A stretch of DNA of 64,000 bases, taken from positions 1 to 64,000 of the forward strand of contig NZ_LJCO01000058.1 of NCBI RefSeq assembly GCF_001399675.1, given 5' to 3'. Each line of letters begins with the position of its first letter. Within the stretch, counting starts at the first letter, position 1. Below, piece by piece: positions 17,395 through 26,107 of this stretch. Under the pieces are notes generated by a model. That model saw only the letters and a list, made by a program, of their open reading frames with translations, was not told the DNA's origin and did no database searches. Source of the stretch: Paenalicyclobacillus ferrooxydans (GTDB lineage: Bacteria > Bacillota > Bacilli > Alicyclobacillales > Alicyclobacillaceae). Both the position numbers and the translations under genes were made by a program.

Positions 17395-17431
17395 CTATTA
17401 GGGAGCGTTTATTCAAGGAGGACTGATCTAC

Positions 17432-17851
17432 TTGACCAAGCCGATTGTCTATTTTCTCTGCACCGGTAACTCTTGTCGAAGTCAGATGGCGGAGGGACTT
17501 GCTCGTATGCTGGGGGCGGATCGTATTGAGGTACACAGTGCAGGCGTGGAAGCCCATGGGTTAAACCCGCGTGCGGTCGCGGTGATGAACGAAGCTGGGA
17601 TCGACATCTCGAAACATACGTCCAAGCGGATCGATACAGAGCTGCTAAATCGCGCCGACTACGTCATCACGCTTTGCGGAGATGCGAATGACCGCTGCCC
17701 GGTTACACCGCCGCACGTCCATCGTTTGCACTGGGGATTTGAGGACCCAGCGAAGGCAACGGGAACCGAAGAAGAAGTTCAGCGAAAGTTTCGAGAGGTG
17801 CGTGATGCTATCGGATCGCGCATCAAACGGTTTTTAGAAACGGAGCTGTGA
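17432..17851 (+). CDS. arsC: Arsenate reductase, thioredoxin-coupled type
   Basis: 139 residues. The LMW-phosphatase-like P-loop CTGNSCR has catalytic Cys10, with the resolving pair Cys82 and Cys89 in [10 protein letters not shown]. This is exactly the spacing of the thioredoxin-dependent ArsC of Gram-positive bacteria. It reduces arsenate to arsenite, which ArsB then exports. Thioredoxin (trxA) is encoded at 4308. TTG 17432 follows AAGGAGGACTG. The 33-bp repeats upstream may affect its translation. Confidence 0.96.
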   Translation: MTKPIVYFLCTGNSCRSQMAEGLARMLGADRIEVHSAGVEAHGLNPRAVAVMNEAGIDISKHTSKRIDTELLNRADYVITLCGDANDRCPVTPPHVHRLHWGFEDPAKATGTEEEVQRKFREVRDAIGSRIKRFLETEL

Positions 17852-17972
17852 TACGGATGGAGCTGGAAGGTGACTAGCCGCGGAGCAGTTGGACAGTCGT
17901 AGGGACGGAAGCGGGACCGTGATACGGATGAGACTGGAAGGTGACGGACGTTGATGTTGAGGTGGTGAAAGG

Positions 17973-18296
17973 TTGGTTAGGGCATATCTGCTGTTTGTTC
18001 TGGCAGGATTAGCGGAAATCGGTGGCGGATACCTTGTCTGGATGTGGCTGAGAAACGGGAAACCGATTTGGGTGGGTGTCCTTGGCGGGGTGGTGTTGTT
18101 TCTGTACGGTGTAATTGCAACTAGGCAGGAATTTGCATCCTTTGGTAAAGTCTACGCAGCCTATGGCGGTGTGTTTATCATCATGTCGGTCCTCTGGGGA
18201 TGGTGGATCGGCAAGGAGATGCCCAACCTTACCGAATGGATTGGCGCGGCGATCTGTCTGATTGGCGTTACCGTGATGCTTCTTGGCCCGAAATGA
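17973..18296 (+). CDS. YnfA/UPF0060-family small membrane protein
   Basis: 107 residues with four hydrophobic helices. The conserved [16 protein letters not shown] start, [10 protein letters not shown] and the closing DxxG-type turn match the YnfA family. Some YnfA-like proteins resemble small multidrug transporters; the function is unproven. Start TTG 17973 follows GAGGTGGTGA. It sits after the ars genes with a 121-bp gap that holds a duplicated motif (GTGATACGGATG at about 17850 and 17921), so operon membership is uncertain. Confidence 0.85.
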   Translation: MVRAYLLFVLAGLAEIGGGYLVWMWLRNGKPIWVGVLGGVVLFLYGVIATRQEFASFGKVYAAYGGVFIIMSVLWGWWIGKEMPNLTEWIGAAICLIGVTVMLLGPK

Positions 18297-18404
18297 CAGA
18301 GAGCAAGATGTGGCACCACTTTGTGCGGAGGGACGTCCCAGTCATCTCAATGGGGTTGGTGTTGGAGTAGAGAACACTAAGGTTCCAGTTTATCGTGGCA
18401 CATT

Positions 18405-18443
18405 GAAAAAGACAGATGAAAAAGACGGATGAAAAAGACGGAT
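18405..18443. repeat. 13-bp tandem array
   Basis: Three adjoining copies of GAAAAAGACGGAT (the first has one change). They lie after ynfA and before the terminator. Nothing coding is seen in 18297-18472. Confidence 0.85.
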
Positions 18444-18472
18444 GAAGTGACATTTGAATTAGCATTTGAAAC

Positions 18473-18508
18473 GGCGTGTAATTGGTTATCCAATTACACG
18501 CCATTTTT
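18473..18508 (+). terminator. Rho-independent terminator of the ars/ynfA region
   Basis: A perfect 13-bp stem (18473-18485 with 18490-18502), a TTAT loop and ATTTTTG after it. Confidence 0.92.
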
Positions 18509-18683
18509 GATCATAAACCTTGCTGGAAGATTGCTCGGCGAGTGCTCGATGATTGACGGAAGAGCCCAGCAAAACTTGCTAAAAAATCCTTCGTAAAAAT
18601 CTCACAGTCTTGTCATCGTTCGTTCAAACCTTTTTGAGCCCATCGTGATACGCTGAATCGGTGATAAATGGAGGGGATAAAAT

Positions 18684-18857
18684 ATGTTTAATTGGATTGA
18701 AGCCGTTACACTCGTGGTTCTCTTTGTCGCGTTCGCATGTTTATATATTTGGGGCATTGTTATGATGAGAGGAGATGCCAAAACGATGCTCAATCGAGCT
18801 GAGCGTTCTGGCATCAAAACAACGCCGCATGATTTACAAAATGCCGTAAACCATTAA
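18684..18857 (+). CDS. Small single-pass membrane protein, 57 residues
   Basis: ATG 18684 follows GGAGGGGA. The protein starts MFNWIEAVTLVVLFVAF, has one hydrophobic helix at about residues 7-27, then a charged tail with RAERSGIKTTPHDLQ. I do not recognise the family. The good ribosome site and clean amphipathic layout argue for a real gene. Downstream, 18858-19140 shows nothing I can name. Confidence 0.7.
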   Translation: MFNWIEAVTLVVLFVAFACLYIWGIVMMRGDAKTMLNRAERSGIKTTPHDLQNAVNH

Positions 18858-19146
18858 AGCCTGCAGATGTTACGCTGGCAACCCTGTTCATGATGCAGCA
18901 ACTCTTGCTCATGATCCTTCGCAGATCAAAGAGTAAAATGCTCCTTCAGCACACGGCGTACCACATGGTACGCTGTCAGTTGAGGAAGTCCATCAGCTGG
19001 AAAACCCCGTTTCCAATCCGCTTTGGAGTACAATAGGCTCTTTTCTTACGAGAGATGTCTTAAAATCAATTTTAGAGTAAGAAATTTCCGCTGTTTGTTT
19101 TTTATGATTTCAAAAGCCCGGCGGCGAGCTGATAGGGAATCTCACA

Positions 19147-19354
19147 GAGGAACTCAGTTCCTTTATGGCTCGAGGGCTCGCCGACGGGAGACCGCACAGA
19201 GGAACTCAGTTCCTTTATGGCTCGGGGGCTCGCGGACGGGGGCCCGCACAGAGGAACTCAGTTCCTTTATGGCTCGGGGGCTCGCGGACGGGGGCCCGCA
19301 CAGAGGAACTCAGTTCCTTTATGGCTCGGCGGCAATGGCAATGGCTCGGCGGCA
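19147..19354. repeat. 52-bp tandem array with internal palindrome
   Basis: Four copies start at 19147, 19199, 19251 and 19303, exactly 52 bp apart. Each starts with GAGGAACTCAGTTCCTTTAT, holding the palindrome AGGAACT-C-AGTTCCT, followed by a GC-rich GGCTCG(G/A)GGGCTCG part. Open frames across it are artefacts of the repeat. It lies next to the aminotransferase gene end. Confidence 0.92.
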
Positions 19355-19458
19355 ATCCGGCCCGCCGCCCGCCGGCGTACGGGTGTGGTACCCATTTTGC
19401 GTGTCAGTGGGTCTGCATGTGGTTCGGTGTGATTTGGTTAGATCGGCTTCTGATGATG

Positions 19459-20643
19459 CTACCTCGGATTAGAGCTACCTCGGATTAGAGTTGCCAAAAT
19501 CCGAACACCTTCTGCCATTTCCGATTCGTCCACGTAACTGAATGAGAGTCGAAGGTACTGCGTGCCGCCGCGGCCAAGGTCGTAGAAGTGCTGACCCGCG
19601 ACATACGACACACCGTTTTCCAAGGCGGCGGGCAGCATTTTGAGCGTATCCACGCCAGGGGTGTGAACCCACACAAAATACCCGCCATCCGGTGGTACCC
19701 AACTGACTTCGTCCGGCATCGTTTTGGCCATCGCTTGAAGTAATGTGTCACGGCGTCCTCGATAGATCCGGCGTAATTCCGCGATCCGGTTGATCCAGTC
19801 GATCCGATGCAAATACGCAGCCACCATTGCTTCTGTGAGCGGGTGTGACAGGTCTTTCTTGAATCTGTCCACCGTGTCCACAAGTTTCGGCAACGCAGTG
19901 ACCCATCCAACACGGAGCCCCGGTGCGATAACTTTGGACAGTGACCCCAAATAAATCACTCGCCCATCCTCGTCAAGAGACTTCAACGTCCGTGGAGCCT
20001 CAGTAAAGTACAGCTCTCCATACGCGTCGTCCTCGAGAATCAGAAAATGATACTCTTCCGCCAGTTGCAGGAGATGCCGCCTTCGTTCAAGAGGGAGTGT
20101 CACTCCGGTTGGGTTATGAAAGGATGGAATCGTGTACAGGAGTTTCGGCATCGGCAGGTTCTGCAAGGCTCTTTCTTCCAATATCTTTGCGAGCTCCACG
20201 GTAGAGAGTCCGTCCTTGTCTGTCGGGATGCTGATGATGGCATCCGTGTAGTTTCGTAAAGTTTCGAGTGCCTCCATATATGTCGGTGCTTCCACCATGA
20301 CGATCGTATCTCGAGTTAGAAGGATTTGGGCTACGAGATCAATGGCTTGTGCGCTGCCGGCCGTAATGAGCGTTCGGTTCCGATTGGTATCTATTCCTCG
20401 CTGCTGCATACGGGTTTCAACGAGTGTCAACAGACTGTTGGCGCGAGGGCTGCCTGAATACTGCAAAGGCCGATCACGTTCGACTTCAAGCAGTTCCTGC
20501 AAGCTTTTGCTTAACTCGGCAACCGGTACAATAGAAGGAGCAGGGTACCCCGCGTGAAGACGTATGCAGTCGTTTGTGATATTTGGCATCCATGCGCCAG
20601 GCGCTTCGTACTTTAGCGCTTCACGTACAGATGGAGTAAACAT
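19459..20643 (-). CDS. PLP-dependent aminotransferase, 2-aminoadipate-transaminase-like
   Basis: About 394 residues, fold-type I. SAQAIDLVAQIL, PTYMEALETLR, PSFHNPTGVTLPLERR, ILEDDAYGELYF and the PLP-lysine motif YLGSLSKVIAPGLRVGW are all in order. Such enzymes transaminate aminoadipate, aromatic or branched amino acids; the substrate is not clear. I start at ATG 20643, which has TTTGGAG upstream, rather than the longer frame. It is divergent from the second aminotransferase, with a 223-bp gap. Confidence 0.9.
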   Translation of the reverse strand: MFTPSVREALKYEAPGAWMPNITNDCIRLHAGYPAPSIVPVAELSKSLQELLEVERDRPLQYSGSPRANSLLTLVETRMQQRGIDTNRNRTLITAGSAQAIDLVAQILLTRDTIVMVEAPTYMEALETLRNYTDAIISIPTDKDGLSTVELAKILEERALQNLPMPKLLYTIPSFHNPTGVTLPLERRRHLLQLAEEYHFLILEDDAYGELYFTEAPRTLKSLDEDGRVIYLGSLSKVIAPGLRVGWVTALPKLVDTVDRFKKDLSHPLTEAMVAAYLHRIDWINRIAELRRIYRGRRDTLLQAMAKTMPDEVSWVPPDGGYFVWVHTPGVDTLKMLPAALENGVSYVAGQHFYDLGRGGTQYLRLSFSYVDESEMAEGVRILATLIRGSSNPR

Positions 20644-20866
20644 GCGCTCCAAAGACACAGAACCACTCCTCACTCGTTTGGCTGTATGTTATAAACAAAA
20701 CAGGTGTGTTTTCTCGTCTTTGGATCTCCGCTTTTTGGATGCGCAGGCAGGTAGCTGCCCCCGACAAGTTGAACACTATTATCGCATATCTATGAAAGTT
20801 CGAGGTAAAGTACCCAATAAAGTTCCAGAACCTTTCCTATATTTTGTTTGTCAAAGGAGATGCCAC

Positions 20867-22003
20867 GTGGATATTCAAACCTTTGCTGTAGAAGAATGGA
20901 TGAACAAATATGAAATGGATGCTGTATATAACCTCGCGGAGACATGCTGCGACTCGCTTACAGTAGAAGAATTGATTGCCATCGACGGAACAGATCCAGC
21001 AGCGTTTCTGCAGGATATCCTTAAGAGCAAATTGACCTACGGGCACATTGAGGGTTCACCCGAGTTCAAACGGTTAGTGGCTGCTCAGTATCAGCATATC
21101 TCCCCAGAACAAGTCGTGATGATGAACGGGGCGATTGGAGCGAACTTCCTCGTGATGTATTCCCTGTTACGCCCTGGCGATCACGCTGTCTCCGTCCACC
21201 CGACCTATCAGCAACTGTACTCGATTGGTCCTTCTTTTGGCGCCGAAGTCGAGTTGCTTCATCTCCGGCCGGAAAATGGTTTCCTTCCTGATTTGGAGGA
21301 ACTGAAAAGCCTGGTTCGGCCAAACACGCGGCTGATCTGCATCAACAACCCCAATAACCCTTCCGGTGCCGTGATGGGGCGGGAGACGTTGGAGGAGATT
21401 GTCGAGATCGCCAAATCATGCGGTGCTTACCTTCTCTGCGACGAAGTCTACCGTCCGTTGTGGCAGGATGACAACGTCGACGTTCCCTCAATTGTCGACC
21501 TCTATGACAAAGGGATCAGCACATCAAGCATGTCGAAGGTTTATTCGCTCGCGGGCCTTCGACTCGGATGGATTGCGACGCCCTCAACAGAAGTGATGGA
21601 GGCATGCCTGCGACACCGCGATTATACGACCATCAGTTGCCCGATGATCGACGATATGCTTGCTGTCCATGCGCTGAAAAACAGGGACAGAATCTTGGAT
21701 CGAAACCTTGCTTTGGTCCGCCGCAATCTGGCTATCCTGGATGCCTGGGTAGAAGCTGAGCCGTATTTCTCCTACGTGAAACCGCAGGCAGGGACAACTG
21801 CTATGCTACAGTATGATCTCGATATTATATCGGATGACTTCTGCATCGGGCTGTTCCAAGCCAATGGCACATTCCTCACACCAGGGCGTTGCTTTGATAT
21901 GGAGTATGCCGTGCGCATCGGCTATGCGTGCAGCACCGAGGTACTCGAGGCAGGGCTCCATAACATCTCAAAGTACGTGAAAGAACTGGCGGTTCACGCG
22001 TAA
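20867..22003 (+). CDS. PLP-dependent class I/II aminotransferase
   Basis: About 378 residues. PTYQQLYSIGPSFGAEV, INNPNNPSGAVM, LLCDEVYRPLW and the PLP-lysine motif STSSMSKVYSLAGLRLGW are intact. The N-terminal part (EEWMNKYE, then NLAETCCDSLTVEEL) is typical of a subgroup that includes capreomycidine-synthase-like and unassigned aminotransferases. GTG 20867 is preceded by AAAGGAGA, so upstream in-frame starts are unlikely. Divergent from the aminotransferase at 19459. Confidence 0.9.
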   Translation: MDIQTFAVEEWMNKYEMDAVYNLAETCCDSLTVEELIAIDGTDPAAFLQDILKSKLTYGHIEGSPEFKRLVAAQYQHISPEQVVMMNGAIGANFLVMYSLLRPGDHAVSVHPTYQQLYSIGPSFGAEVELLHLRPENGFLPDLEELKSLVRPNTRLICINNPNNPSGAVMGRETLEEIVEIAKSCGAYLLCDEVYRPLWQDDNVDVPSIVDLYDKGISTSSMSKVYSLAGLRLGWIATPSTEVMEACLRHRDYTTISCPMIDDMLAVHALKNRDRILDRNLALVRRNLAILDAWVEAEPYFSYVKPQAGTTAMLQYDLDIISDDFCIGLFQANGTFLTPGRCFDMEYAVRIGYACSTEVLEAGLHNISKYVKELAVHA

Positions 22004-22012
22004 GATGTGGCC

Positions 22013-22138
22013 GGAGTCAAAGTATCAGGTGGAGTCAAAGTATCAGGTGGAGTCAAAGCATCAGGTGGAGTCAAAGCATCAGGTGGAGTTAAAGTATCAG
22101 GTGGAGTCAAGGTATCGCGTGGAGTCAAGGTATCGCGT
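22013..22138. repeat. 18-bp tandem array after the aminotransferase
   Basis: Seven head-to-tail copies of GGAGTCAAAGTATCAGGT with a few substitutions begin 10 bp after the stop codon at 22003. Confidence 0.95.
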
Positions 22139-22228
22139 GTAAAAACAAGGCGCAGAACGCTTGAATGAGGGTGGGCCCGTACACGTTTCACAAGTGCCGG
22201 GGGAGATGTACAACTGGGGGAGATGTGC

Positions 22229-23155
22229 ATGATAAAGGATGAGTTCACCTACACAGACCCGACAGGGACAGAGATATTCGTCTATGCCTGGAGTCCGGAC
22301 AGTCCGGAGGATATTCAGGGAGTCGTTCAGATTTCCCATGGGATGGCCGAGACAGCGGCGAGGTATGAACGTTTTGCCCGTGTACTGAACGACGCAGGAT
22401 ACATTGTCTATGCAAACGACCATCGTGGACACGGTAAGAGTGCGAAATCGTTGGACGACGTTGGGTACATTGGTGACGACGGATTCAACTGGATGGTAAA
22501 GAACATGGCGGAGTTGAACGAGATCGTCCGGGAAAGACATCCCGACCTCCCGGTTTTCCTGTTTGGGCACAGCATGGGATCGTTTTTGGCGCAACAGTAT
22601 ATTGCCCTCTACGGGGATTCGCTGAAAGGTGCGATTTTGTCGGGTAGTGGCGGAAACCCGGGGGCTGTCATCAATCTTGGCATCTACCTTGCCAAGCGTG
22701 AACTGAAGCGGAACGGCGACAGGTTTCGCAGCGTCACCCTGAGCAAGATGACCTTTGGTCCTTACAACAAGGGATTCTCACCAGCCCGTACAGACTTCGA
22801 TTGGTTAAGCAGAGATACCGCCGAAGTGGATGCGTACATCAATGACCCCTATTGCGGGGGCATCTTCACGGCGAATTTCTACTACCACTTTTACAAGGGG
22901 CTTCGAGACACGTTTAAGAACCGGATGGCAGAGCGCGTTCCGAAGAAACTCCCAATCTACATCTTTTCGGGTGACAAAGACCCTGTCGGGAAAAACGGCA
23001 AGGGTGTTGAACAACTATTGCAAATCTATCAACGCGCCGGAATCAACGATGTGACCCTCAAACTCTATCCGAACGGCCGGCATGAGATGTTGAATGAAAC
23101 GAACCGCGACGAGGTCATGGCAGATGTTGTGACATGGATAGACAAGCGTGTGTGA
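22229..23155 (+). CDS. Alpha/beta hydrolase, monoacylglycerol-lipase-like
   Basis: About 308 residues. The serine hydrolase nucleophile elbow is FGHSMGS, with the oxyanion motif SHGMAE and the family hallmark NDHRGHGKS. The catalytic Asp is probably in SGDKDPVGK and the His in NGRHEMLNE. These lysophospholipase/monoacylglycerol-lipase-like enzymes (Hydrolase_4) hydrolyse acyl esters. ATG 22229 fits GGGGGAG; ATG 22223 is two codons upstream. It stands alone after the 18-bp array. Confidence 0.9.
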   Translation: MIKDEFTYTDPTGTEIFVYAWSPDSPEDIQGVVQISHGMAETAARYERFARVLNDAGYIVYANDHRGHGKSAKSLDDVGYIGDDGFNWMVKNMAELNEIVRERHPDLPVFLFGHSMGSFLAQQYIALYGDSLKGAILSGSGGNPGAVINLGIYLAKRELKRNGDRFRSVTLSKMTFGPYNKGFSPARTDFDWLSRDTAEVDAYINDPYCGGIFTANFYYHFYKGLRDTFKNRMAERVPKKLPIYIFSGDKDPVGKNGKGVEQLLQIYQRAGINDVTLKLYPNGRHEMLNETNRDEVMADVVTWIDKRV

Positions 23156-23210
23156 TAGCAGTTTGATGCGGTTCATGCGAGTCATGCTGCTAACGCGGTT
23201 TAGGCGGTGT

Positions 23211-23270
23211 CGCTCGGGTCCGCTCGGGTCCGCTCGGGTCCACAAGGGTCCACAAGGGTCCGCAAGCGTG
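23211..23270. repeat. 10-bp tandem array after the hydrolase
   Basis: Six decamers: CGCTCGGGTC three times, CACAAGGGTC twice, then a decayed copy. They start 55 bp after the stop at 23155 and are followed by a looser series of CGAAACATACC motifs. Confidence 0.85.
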
Positions 23271-23387
23271 AAACCCTGGTTCTCCGAAACATACGGCAGT
23301 ATCTATCGAAACTCTGGGTCAGCATAACCTTGGTTCAGTGAAACATATCGCAATCTACCGAAGAATGCCTGCGAAACATACCACCGA

Positions 23388-23525
23388 TTATCGAAACATA
23401 CCGCCAAACAGCCGATCAAAAGTAGTGGCGTTCAGGGAAATGAATAATGCGATGGCAAAAATTACGGCAAGTGCTCCAAAGACAAAGATGAACCATCCAT
23501 TTTGCGAACGGGATTTGTACTTCAA
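23388..23525 (-). CDS. Small single-pass membrane protein, 45 residues
   Basis: TTG 23525 follows GGAGGAGC. The protein (MKYKSRSQNGWFIFVFG...) has a basic N-terminus, one hydrophobic helix at about residues 11-30, and the tail TTFDRLFGGMFR. I do not recognise it. The strong ribosome site and membrane-like pattern support a real gene missed by length cut-offs. Confidence 0.65.
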   Translation of the reverse strand: MKYKSRSQNGWFIFVFGALAVIFAIALFISLNATTFDRLFGGMFR

Positions 23526-24206
23526 GTTGAGCTCCTCCAGTATCTATTGCTCTCATGTCTTGTGTTCCTAGTTTCGGCTGTAGTGTGAGCAACCAGCATC
23601 ATCCATATGCATGGCGGGGGTGCCATTTTGGAAATGGGGATCAGAGTCCCCAGGCACAGGTTTGACGAGGTGGGTGCCCAGGTGCAGGGGGGCGGCTGAG
23701 CATACGAACATGCGGACAGCCAACAGAGGAAGATTTGTTCGTTAATCGATGTTTTTGTGCAGGACGACGCCAAATAGCGAACAGGATGTTCGTTGTTTGG
23801 CTGGCAAACGCGAAATGGGGGCGGAATGGGGTCATAGGGGAAATTTTGTTTCCTAATTACATGCGGTGAACGGGAATTCAAGGCATAGAGGAAGTTTTGT
23901 GCGTTGCGATTCGGACGATAGGACATCCTTGTGCGCTATCGCTACAACAGGGGAAGTTTTGGGCGTTAGCTCCAATCCTCAATCCTCAGTCCTCAGTCCC
24001 ACGCCCACGCCCCACGCCCCACGATCTAGGTGAAGGACGCTACTCTCAGTTCCCACGTGCTCAGTCTCCATCCTCTTGGCTGCGGGCCGCTGGCAGCCCG
24101 GCCCCCTAGAAAGGGGGACCAACTAACCTAATCTTCGCCCATTCACAATCCTCCCATCCAGCCAGAGTCCGATAATCTCTGATGAAAATAGTAAATATTT
24201 TCAGAC
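23526..24206. other. Non-coding gap with scattered GGAAGTTTTG motifs
   Basis: No convincing gene. A loose motif (GGAAGTTTTGTGCGTT and relatives) appears near 23726, 23839, 23891 and 23953. A C-rich simple stretch (CCACGCCCCACGCC) lies near 24000. A hairpin of CCCCCT with AGGGGG is at 24102-24117. An inverted repeat GAAAATA / TATTTTC is at 24185-24103+ (left arm 24185-24191, right arm 24197-24203), just before the promoter region. Confidence 0.5.
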
Positions 24207-24226
24207 AATATATTATAATATATTGG
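24207..24226. promoter_or_regulatory. Perfect 20-bp A/T palindrome over the -10 box of the SDR operon
   Basis: The half-sites CAATATATTA and TAATATATTG form a perfect palindrome whose centre contains TATAAT (24215-24220). It lies about 75 bp upstream of the fabG-like gene. A dimeric repressor, such as a TetR-type regulator of fatty-acid genes, could block the promoter there. No regulator gene is adjacent. Confidence 0.5.
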
Positions 24227-24297
24227 TAACGCTTTCATCTACTTGTGCGTAGCTCCTATGTCTAGCTAGCGATGGTGACTTGAAGGAGGAGATGCAG

Positions 24298-25056
24298 ATG
24301 GGGAAATTCGACGGGAAAGTGGCGGTTGTCACGGGAGCCGGCCGCGGCATCGGTGCAGCGACAGCGAAGCGCCTAGCCGCTGATGGTGCAAAGGTCGCTG
24401 TGTTTGATGTGAAGGAAGAATTTACGGCAGCAACCGTAGAGGCCATCCAAGCTGCAGGCGGTGAGGCGGTTGGGTACGGTTGTGATGTGTCGAATGCAGC
24501 CGCGGTGGAGCAAGCCATCGGCGATGTGGTTGCTCGCTTTGGACGACTCGACATCCTTGTGAACAACGCGGGAGTTATCCGCGACAACCTACTGTTCAAA
24601 ATGTCCGAGGATGACTGGGATACGGTGATGAACGTACACCTCAAAGGCAGCTTTCTCTGCAGTCGGGCTGCGCAGAAGTATATGGTGCAACAGCGCTACG
24701 GCAAGATCGTCAACACCAGCAGCACCTCGGCGCTCGGCAACAGAGGTCAAGCCAATTACTCGGCCGCCAAAGCCGGACTGCAAGGATTCACGAAGACGCT
24801 TGCGATTGAACTCGGGCCTTATGGCGTCAATGTCAATGCAGTCGCTCCCGGGTTCATTGTAACGGATATGACAAAGCAAACGGCGGAACGGGTCGGCGTC
24901 GACTTTGAAGAGAATCAACGGCGGGCTGCGGAGCGGATCCCGGTTCGACGCGTGGGCCAACCGGAAGACATCGCGAACGTCGTGGCCTTCCTCGTCAGTG
25001 ATGAGGCCTCGTTTGTCTCTGGGCAGACGCTGTATGTGAATGGCGGATCGCGATAA
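24298..25056 (+). CDS. SDR 3-oxoacyl-ACP reductase-like (FabG family)
   Basis: Classical SDR of about 252 residues. Cofactor motif TGAGRGIG, NNAG at the start of the second half, catalytic Ser in NTSSTSA, and YSAAKAG giving YxxxK. The FabG-like ending VSGQTLYVNGG is present. It would reduce a 3-oxoacyl group or a similar ketone with NAD(P)H. ATG 24298 follows AAGGAGGAG. It is first in a putative operon with a second SDR and an acyl-CoA synthetase, so a role in acyl-CoA metabolism is likely. Confidence 0.9.
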   Translation: MGKFDGKVAVVTGAGRGIGAATAKRLAADGAKVAVFDVKEEFTAATVEAIQAAGGEAVGYGCDVSNAAAVEQAIGDVVARFGRLDILVNNAGVIRDNLLFKMSEDDWDTVMNVHLKGSFLCSRAAQKYMVQQRYGKIVNTSSTSALGNRGQANYSAAKAGLQGFTKTLAIELGPYGVNVNAVAPGFIVTDMTKQTAERVGVDFEENQRRAAERIPVRRVGQPEDIANVVAFLVSDEASFVSGQTLYVNGGSR

Positions 25057-25080
25057 GGAGTCAGGCGTAATGGCAGGCAT

Positions 25081-25300
25081 GATGGCAGCAAGAAGGTGCA
25101 GTGGGCATCGGACAAAATGCCAGACAGGATGGCAGCAAGAAGGTACAGCGGGGGTCGGATAAGATGGCAGCAAGATGGCAGCAAGAAGGTACAGTGGGGG
25201 TCGGACAAAATGCCAGACAGGATGGCAGCAAGAAGGTACAGTGGGGGTCGGATAAGATGGCAGGCAAGATGGCGGCAAGAAGGTACAGAGGAGGTCGGAC
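25081..25300. repeat. 47-bp tandem array between two SDR genes
   Basis: The 17-mer GATGGCAGCAAGAAGGT (or near copies) starts at 25081, 25128, 25174, 25221 and 25268, a 46-47 bp period. The array begins 24 bp after the upstream stop and fills the gap to the next gene. Confidence 0.9.
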
Positions 25301-25312
25301 ACGATAGCAGAC

Positions 25313-26095
25313 ATGAATGCAGCAATGGGGAACCGCAGCTTTTCTGGACAACGCGTGATCGTCACGGGTGCTTCCCAAGGCATCGGTGAGCATATCGCCG
25401 TTGGATTCGCGAAAGCAGGGGCCAAGGTGGCCCTCTTGTCCCGGAGGCAAGAGAAGCTTGCAGAAGTGAAATCCCGCTACCCGGCCCTCGCTGAAGCACT
25501 CATCCTTACGGCGGATGTTCGTGATGATGCCGCAGTAAACAGCGCGGTTGCAAGTGTAGTGGAAGCTTGGGGCGGTGTGGACGTGCTTGTCAACAACGCT
25601 GGCGGGAGTTTCAAGGCGATGGCCAAGGACCTCAGCCCGCGGGGATTTGCAGCCGTCATGAACATCAACCTGCTCGGCCCGTACGTCATGTCGAAGGCCG
25701 TGTTTCCCGTCATGGAGGCCGCGGGCGGAGGGGTGATTGTCAACATCGGATCGGTCGCGGGAAGAGACAGCTCGCCTGGCATGGTCGCGTACGGGGCAAG
25801 TAAAGCAGGGCTCGTCAACATGACGCGGACGCTTGCGGCGGAGTGGGGACAATACGGGATCCGTGTGAACACGGTTGCACCGGGCCCTATCCTGACGGAG
25901 GCGGCGAAGGATGTCTTGTACGGGGACGATCCCGATCGCATTGCCCACGCGGGCAAGACGCGAGCCGTTGGTCGCTTGGGTGATCCGAGCGACATCGTCG
26001 AGGCCGTTCTCTATCTCTCTTCACCAAGTGCCAGTTTCGTGACAGGTGCAACACTCTACGTTGACGGAGGCCCAACCATCCAAACTGTCGAATAG
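25313..26095 (+). CDS. SDR-family oxidoreductase
   Basis: Classical SDR of about 260 residues: TGASQGIG, NNAGGSFKAM, Ser in NIGSVAG, and YGASKAG as YxxxK, ending FVTGATLYVDGG. The substrate is unknown, but its position between a FabG-like SDR and an NDP-forming acyl-CoA synthetase suggests hydroxyacyl or ketoacyl chemistry. The start could be ATG 25313 or ATG 25325; neither has an ideal ribosome site because the 47-bp repeats run up to it. It ends 3 bp before the frame of the next gene. Confidence 0.88.
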   Translation: MNAAMGNRSFSGQRVIVTGASQGIGEHIAVGFAKAGAKVALLSRRQEKLAEVKSRYPALAEALILTADVRDDAAVNSAVASVVEAWGGVDVLVNNAGGSFKAMAKDLSPRGFAAVMNINLLGPYVMSKAVFPVMEAAGGGVIVNIGSVAGRDSSPGMVAYGASKAGLVNMTRTLAAEWGQYGIRVNTVAPGPILTEAAKDVLYGDDPDRIAHAGKTRAVGRLGDPSDIVEAVLYLSSPSASFVTGATLYVDGGPTIQTVE

Positions 26096-26107
26096 GGGGT
26101 GACCGGT

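Noticed and set aside
19023..19488. Open frames across the 52-bp array
   Set aside because: They only repeat the array in three frames (GTQFLYG-type peptides), with no ribosome site. They are artefacts of the repeat.
24102..24117. Terminator after the non-coding gap
   Set aside because: The CCCCCT/AGGGGG hairpin has no T-run on either side.
24915..25948. Minus-strand frames with TPxVPSCCHP-type repeats
   Set aside because: They arise from the 47-bp array and the SDR genes read backwards, with no family match.
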